64,000 nucleotides of DNA from Citrobacter tructae. Its GTDB lineage: Bacteria > Pseudomonadota > Gammaproteobacteria > Enterobacterales > Enterobacteriaceae. Positions 61,370-64,000 of the stretch are shown here, in pieces (the stretch's first letter is position 1; every line of letters begins with the position of its first letter). Position numbers and translations under genes: made by a program. The notes under the pieces were generated by a model. The model was not told the DNA's origin. It ran no database searches and worked only from the letters and a program-made list of their open reading frames with translations. The stretch spans positions 3,410,001 through 3,474,000 of the forward strand of contig NZ_CP038469.1 of the NCBI RefSeq assembly GCF_004684345.1, given 5' to 3'.

Positions 61370-61385
61370 AAGAAACCGGTTACAG
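61370..61385. promoter_or_regulatory. LacI/GalR-type operator upstream of the GH1 gene
   Basis: GAAACCGGTTAC at 61372-61383 is a near-perfect palindrome around a central CG, the form bound by LacI/GalR regulators such as AscG. It is 57 bases before the GH1 start, where a repressor would cover the promoter. The controlling protein is not in the window. Confidence 0.55.
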
Positions 61386-61407
61386 TGCTCGTTTTTCAAT
61401 GTGATAG

Positions 61408-61701
61408 TTACATATCCGGACATTCAATCTTGCCTAACGCCTCCCAGTAGTTGTTCTGATTACTCCTTTGAATCGCCACAATGGCTTCGCGGATATGCTG
61501 CTGATTACGCGTATCGGCCATAATCGTTTTTTCCCATACTTCATCCGATGGCGACCCTTGCGGGGTACAAATCTTGCGTAAGTCCTTCAATATGGTGTTT
61601 TTTTCGTGAACTGACTGTAGAGAACCGTAAGCCGAGTCGGCCTGCGCCAGACCCGGCAGCGTGAAAAGGATGGCAATAATCGGAAAAACGGCTCGTTTCA
61701 T
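61408..61701 (-). CDS. yicS: Small periplasmic protein YicS
   Basis: This 97-residue protein matches E. coli YicS. A signal peptide covers residues 1-21 (ending GLAQA before DSAYG). The mature part has two cysteines (KICTPQGSPSDE and KIECPDM at the end), which could form a disulfide. The function is unclear; E. coli reports link it to biofilm and virulence. It is a single gene, divergent from the acetyltransferase. Confidence 0.88.
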   Translation of the reverse strand: MKRAVFPIIAILFTLPGLAQADSAYGSLQSVHEKNTILKDLRKICTPQGSPSDEVWEKTIMADTRNQQHIREAIVAIQRSNQNNYWEALGKIECPDM

Positions 61702-61830
61702 GATAATAATCCTTGTTGTCGATGCGCATCATCTCAAGAGTAAGTGTAGACGGCCTACGACTCACTCATCAGCCTGTGTTAATGTCGAAAAAATAATCAG
61801 ACAAAAGTTTTAGTTTTTCAGGAGGATAGA

Positions 61831-62247
61831 ATGCAGATACAGATTACGGATACGGTTACCGAAGTCGATCAAAACGCGCTACTCACCGGGTTGCGCACTT
61901 ACAATCGGCAGTTCCTGAAAACGACCAATTTTGGCGATCTGGCGGTCTACTGGCGCAATGAACACAATGAAATACTGGGTGGGCTTATCGGCAAAATCAA
62001 AGGTGAATGGTTGTGCATTGATTTTTTATGGATGCATGAATCCCTGCGCAAAGGTGGTTTCGGTACGAAACTGATGCAGGCCGCTGAACAGACCGCGCAA
62101 GAGAGAGGGTGCCTGCATGCGCTGGTCGATACCCTGAGTTTTCAGGCACTGCCGTTTTATCAAAAGAACGGTTACCAGCTGCAAATGACCCTCGAAAACT
62201 TCCCGGAAGCAGGCGCTGCGCGCCATTATTTATCCAAAACATTTTGA
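61831..62247 (+). CDS. GNAT-family N-acetyltransferase
   Basis: This 138-residue protein has the GNAT fold: the acetyl-CoA pyrophosphate loop is LRKGGFGTKLMQAAE at about residues 71-85 (R-x-x-G-x-G/A-like), followed by CLHALVDTLSFQALPFYQKNGY near the C-terminus. The substrate is unknown. A strong ribosome site AGGAGG stands before the ATG. It has no partner gene. Confidence 0.82.
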   Translation: MQIQITDTVTEVDQNALLTGLRTYNRQFLKTTNFGDLAVYWRNEHNEILGGLIGKIKGEWLCIDFLWMHESLRKGGFGTKLMQAAEQTAQERGCLHALVDTLSFQALPFYQKNGYQLQMTLENFPEAGAARHYLSKTF

Positions 62248-62299
62248 TGACCGGAAGTACGCTTTATCGTATATCCGCAGTGGGTTTTACAGGTTTTCC

Positions 62300-62334
62300 G
62301 ACCCGGTAAGCATTAATGCTGCCGGGCATTTTGT
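62300..62334 (+). terminator. Hairpin after the acetyltransferase gene
   Basis: ACCCGGTAAGCATTAATGCTGCCGGGCA folds with CCGG outer arms and AGCATTAATGCT inside, followed by TTTTG. It is a probable terminator. Confidence 0.7.
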
Positions 62335-62454
62335 TTATTCCTCCGTTATGCTTTTTTCTTCTTGCTGATGCTTTTTCGTTTTTTAAACCGCAGCGACCTT
62401 CCCGCTATAGTCATTTCATTAGCCATCAGGTGGTTATTTCAAAAGGATAAAAAC

Positions 62455-63267
62455 GTGAAATTGAAAATACCTTATTTCGGGGCTGCGGTATTACTGACGG
62501 GATTATTGCTGGCAGGTTGTGACCAGCAAAGCAATGATGCAAAACACATTAAAGTCGGCGTGATTAACGGTGCAGAGCAGGATGTGGCAGAGGTTGCGAA
62601 GAAAGTGGCCAAAGAGAAGTACGGCCTCGATGTTGAGCTGGTGGGCTTCAGCGGTTCTCTGCTGCCTAACGATGCCACCAATCATGGTGAACTGGATGCC
62701 AACGTCTTCCAGCATCGTCCGTTCCTTGAACAAGATAATAAAGCGCATAGCTATAAGCTGGTGGCGGTAGGCAATACCTTTGTCTTCCCGATGGCTGGTT
62801 ATTCGAAAAAGATTAAATCAGTTGCTCAACTGCAAGACGGCGCGACGATAGCGATACCTAACGATCCGACCAACCTTGGGCGTGCGCTGTTGCTGCTGCA
62901 AAAAGAAAAGTTAATCACTCTGAAAGACGGCACCGGTCTGCTGCCGACGGCGCTGGATATCACCGATAACCCACGTCATCTGAATATCATGGAACTAGAA
63001 GGTGCGCAGTTGCCGCGCGTGCTGGACGATCAGAAAGTGGACGTGGCGATCATCAGTACCACCTACATTCAGCAAACCGGGCTTTCTCCGGTGCATGACA
63101 GCGTATTTATCGAAGATAAAAACTCGCCGTACGTGAATATTCTGGTTGCTCGGGAAGACAACAAAGATGCCGAGAACGTAAAAGTGTTCCTGCAATCTTA
63201 TCAGTCACCGGAAGTGGCGAAAGCGGCTGAGAAAATCTTTAACGGTGGCGCGGTTCCGGGTTGGTAA
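62455..63267 (+). CDS. nlpA: Inner-membrane lipoprotein NlpA (methionine-binding family)
   Basis: This 270-residue lipoprotein of the MetQ/NlpA substrate-binding family supports D/L-methionine uptake. The lipobox LLLAGC ends at Cys22, with Asp23 as the inner-membrane retention signal. The mature part matches MetQ (KVGVINGAEQDVAEVAKKVA, then AIPNDPTNLGRALLLLQ). The start is GTG at 62455, after AAAGGATAAAAAC; the 31 open codons upstream do not look like protein. No ABC partner genes are adjacent, as in E. coli. Confidence 0.95.
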   Translation: MKLKIPYFGAAVLLTGLLLAGCDQQSNDAKHIKVGVINGAEQDVAEVAKKVAKEKYGLDVELVGFSGSLLPNDATNHGELDANVFQHRPFLEQDNKAHSYKLVAVGNTFVFPMAGYSKKIKSVAQLQDGATIAIPNDPTNLGRALLLLQKEKLITLKDGTGLLPTALDITDNPRHLNIMELEGAQLPRVLDDQKVDVAIISTTYIQQTGLSPVHDSVFIEDKNSPYVNILVAREDNKDAENVKVFLQSYQSPEVAKAAEKIFNGGAVPGW

Positions 63268-63295
63268 TGTCCCCCCGTTGCCGCGCTGCCCGGTG

Positions 63296-64000
63296 TTATA
63301 CCGCTCTGGCGCGGCGGCGGGAGTCCATTGAAATCAGCACCACTGAAGAGAGGATCAGTAGTGTGCCCAGCCAGTCGGGAAGGGTAAATGTAATCCCTAG
63401 CAACAACAGCGACAGCAAGGCGCTGCTCAATGGTTCCGCACAGCTTAAAATGCTCGCTTTCGGCCCACCAATCATCTGCGCGCCTTTCAGGTACAGGCTA
63501 AACGTCAGCGACGTGCCGATCACCACCAGATAGAAAAACGCCAGAATTAAACTGCCATTGACCACGAAGTTTGTTCCTTCCCCGGCATAGAATGGGAGCA
63601 GGATCAGGCCACCTATCAACATGCTCCAGCCGACAATCGGCAGCGTACCGTAGCGGGCGATAAGCGTAGAGGGATAAGTGGTGTAAAACGCAGCGGCAAA
63701 GGCTGAGGCGATCCCCCAGAACAGCGCGGCAGGCGAAATGGACAGCGATGTTGGGTTGCCGTGAGTCACCAGCAGGAACGTGCCGAGAAGCGAAGTCAGA
63801 ATGGCCGTTAATACTAAAATGCTTGGCCGCGCTTTACGCACCACAGAGAACCACGCCACGATAATGGTCGGCGACAAAAATTGCAGTACCGTTGCGGTGG
63901 CGGCGTTGGATTTTTCGATGGTCAGTAGAAAAGTCAGCTGTACGGTGAGCGCGCCAACCACGGAAAAAATCAGCAGACTGATGGCGTCCTTGCGGTTTTT
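63296..64000 (-). CDS. yicL: EamA-family transporter YicL (5' end outside window)
   Basis: This 235-residue C-terminal part of an EamA/DMT membrane protein matches E. coli YicL (307 residues). The frame is open to the last base of the window, so the N-terminus lies beyond it; the ATG at 63961 is internal. About eight hydrophobic segments remain, ending RRRARAV. It is convergent with nlpA. Confidence 0.9.
   Translation of the reverse strand, partial: KNRKDAISLLIFSVVGALTVQLTFLLTIEKSNAATATVLQFLSPTIIVAWFSVVRKARPSILVLTAILTSLLGTFLLVTHGNPTSLSISPAALFWGIASAFAAAFYTTYPSTLIARYGTLPIVGWSMLIGGLILLPFYAGEGTNFVVNGSLILAFFYLVVIGTSLTFSLYLKGAQMIGGPKASILSCAEPLSSALLSLLLLGITFTLPDWLGTLLILSSVVLISMDSRRRARAV

Noticed and set aside
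62362..62454. N-terminal extension of nlpA
   Set aside because: It would put 31 residues in front of a proper lipoprotein signal; the GTG at 62455 has a good ribosome site.
1..64000. Insertion sequences, prophage, integrons, CRISPR arrays, tRNA or rRNA genes
   Set aside because: I found no transposase, integrase or cas gene, no regular spacer-repeat pattern and no tRNA-like or rRNA-like stretch; repeats seen are REP and ERIC only.

Overview
The window is a chromosomal segment of an enteric gammaproteobacterium. Gene order and protein sequences follow the Escherichia coli 82-84 minute region (glmS-pst ... tnaCAB-mnmE-yidC-rnpA-rpmH-dnaA-dnaN-recF-gyrB ... dgo-ibpAB-yidE ... ilvBN-uhp-nlpA-yicL). 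It differs from E. coli K-12 in ways seen in Salmonella and Citrobacter: a deoQKPX deoxyribose operon sits between ilvN and uhpA, and dsdCXA sits next to emrD. A complete tryptophanase operon together with these loci makes an indole-positive Citrobacter-like organism my best guess; this is inferred from recalled family sequences, not from a search. I see no insertion sequence, prophage, integron, CRISPR array, tRNA or rRNA.

Layout. 1-5.1 kb: end of glmS, then the PhoB-controlled phosphate operon pstSCAB-phoU. 5.1-11 kb: yieH, adeP, chrR, yieE, yidZ, mdtL. 11.1-14.3 kb: tnaB, tnaA and the short tnaC leader with a CRP site. 14.4-25 kb: the replication and membrane-insertion core, with mnmE, yidC, yidD, rnpA and rpmH on the minus strand and dnaA, dnaN, recF and gyrB on the plus strand, diverging from a shared 600-base control region. 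25-31 kb: yidA and the galactonate operon dgoRKADT. 31-38.4 kb: cbrA, yidR, yidQ, heat-shock ibpAB with its sigma-32 promoter and RNA thermometer, yidE, yidI, then a decayed yidH/yidG pair and the truncated maturase remnant yidF. 38.4-42.3 kb: D-serine detoxification (dsdA, dsdX, dsdC). 42.4-46.2 kb: an exported GH5-like protein lacking an expected catalytic residue, emrD, an EamA transporter, and the SOS toxin/antitoxin RNA pair tisB/istR. 46.3-48.5 kb: ivbL leader and ilvBN. 48.5-52.9 kb: deoQKPX. 53-58 kb: uhpABC-uhpT. 58-64 kb: yicN, nepI, a GH1 glycosidase, yicS, a GNAT acetyltransferase, nlpA and the 3' part of yicL.

Most of the window is ordinary conserved chromosome, and I did not find a convincing undescribed system. 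The parts most worth a second look are: the yidH-yidG deletion with a separate one-base frameshift; the GH5-like protein whose reading frame runs through the emrD terminator; the tisB/istR locus with a 19-base pairing repeat and LexA box; the compact tnaC leader, divergent except at residues known to matter; two ERIC elements, one lacking its core and supplying the last bases of yidC; the GH1 enzyme with a mixed 6-phosphate pocket; and a complete cre tag in front of cbrA.
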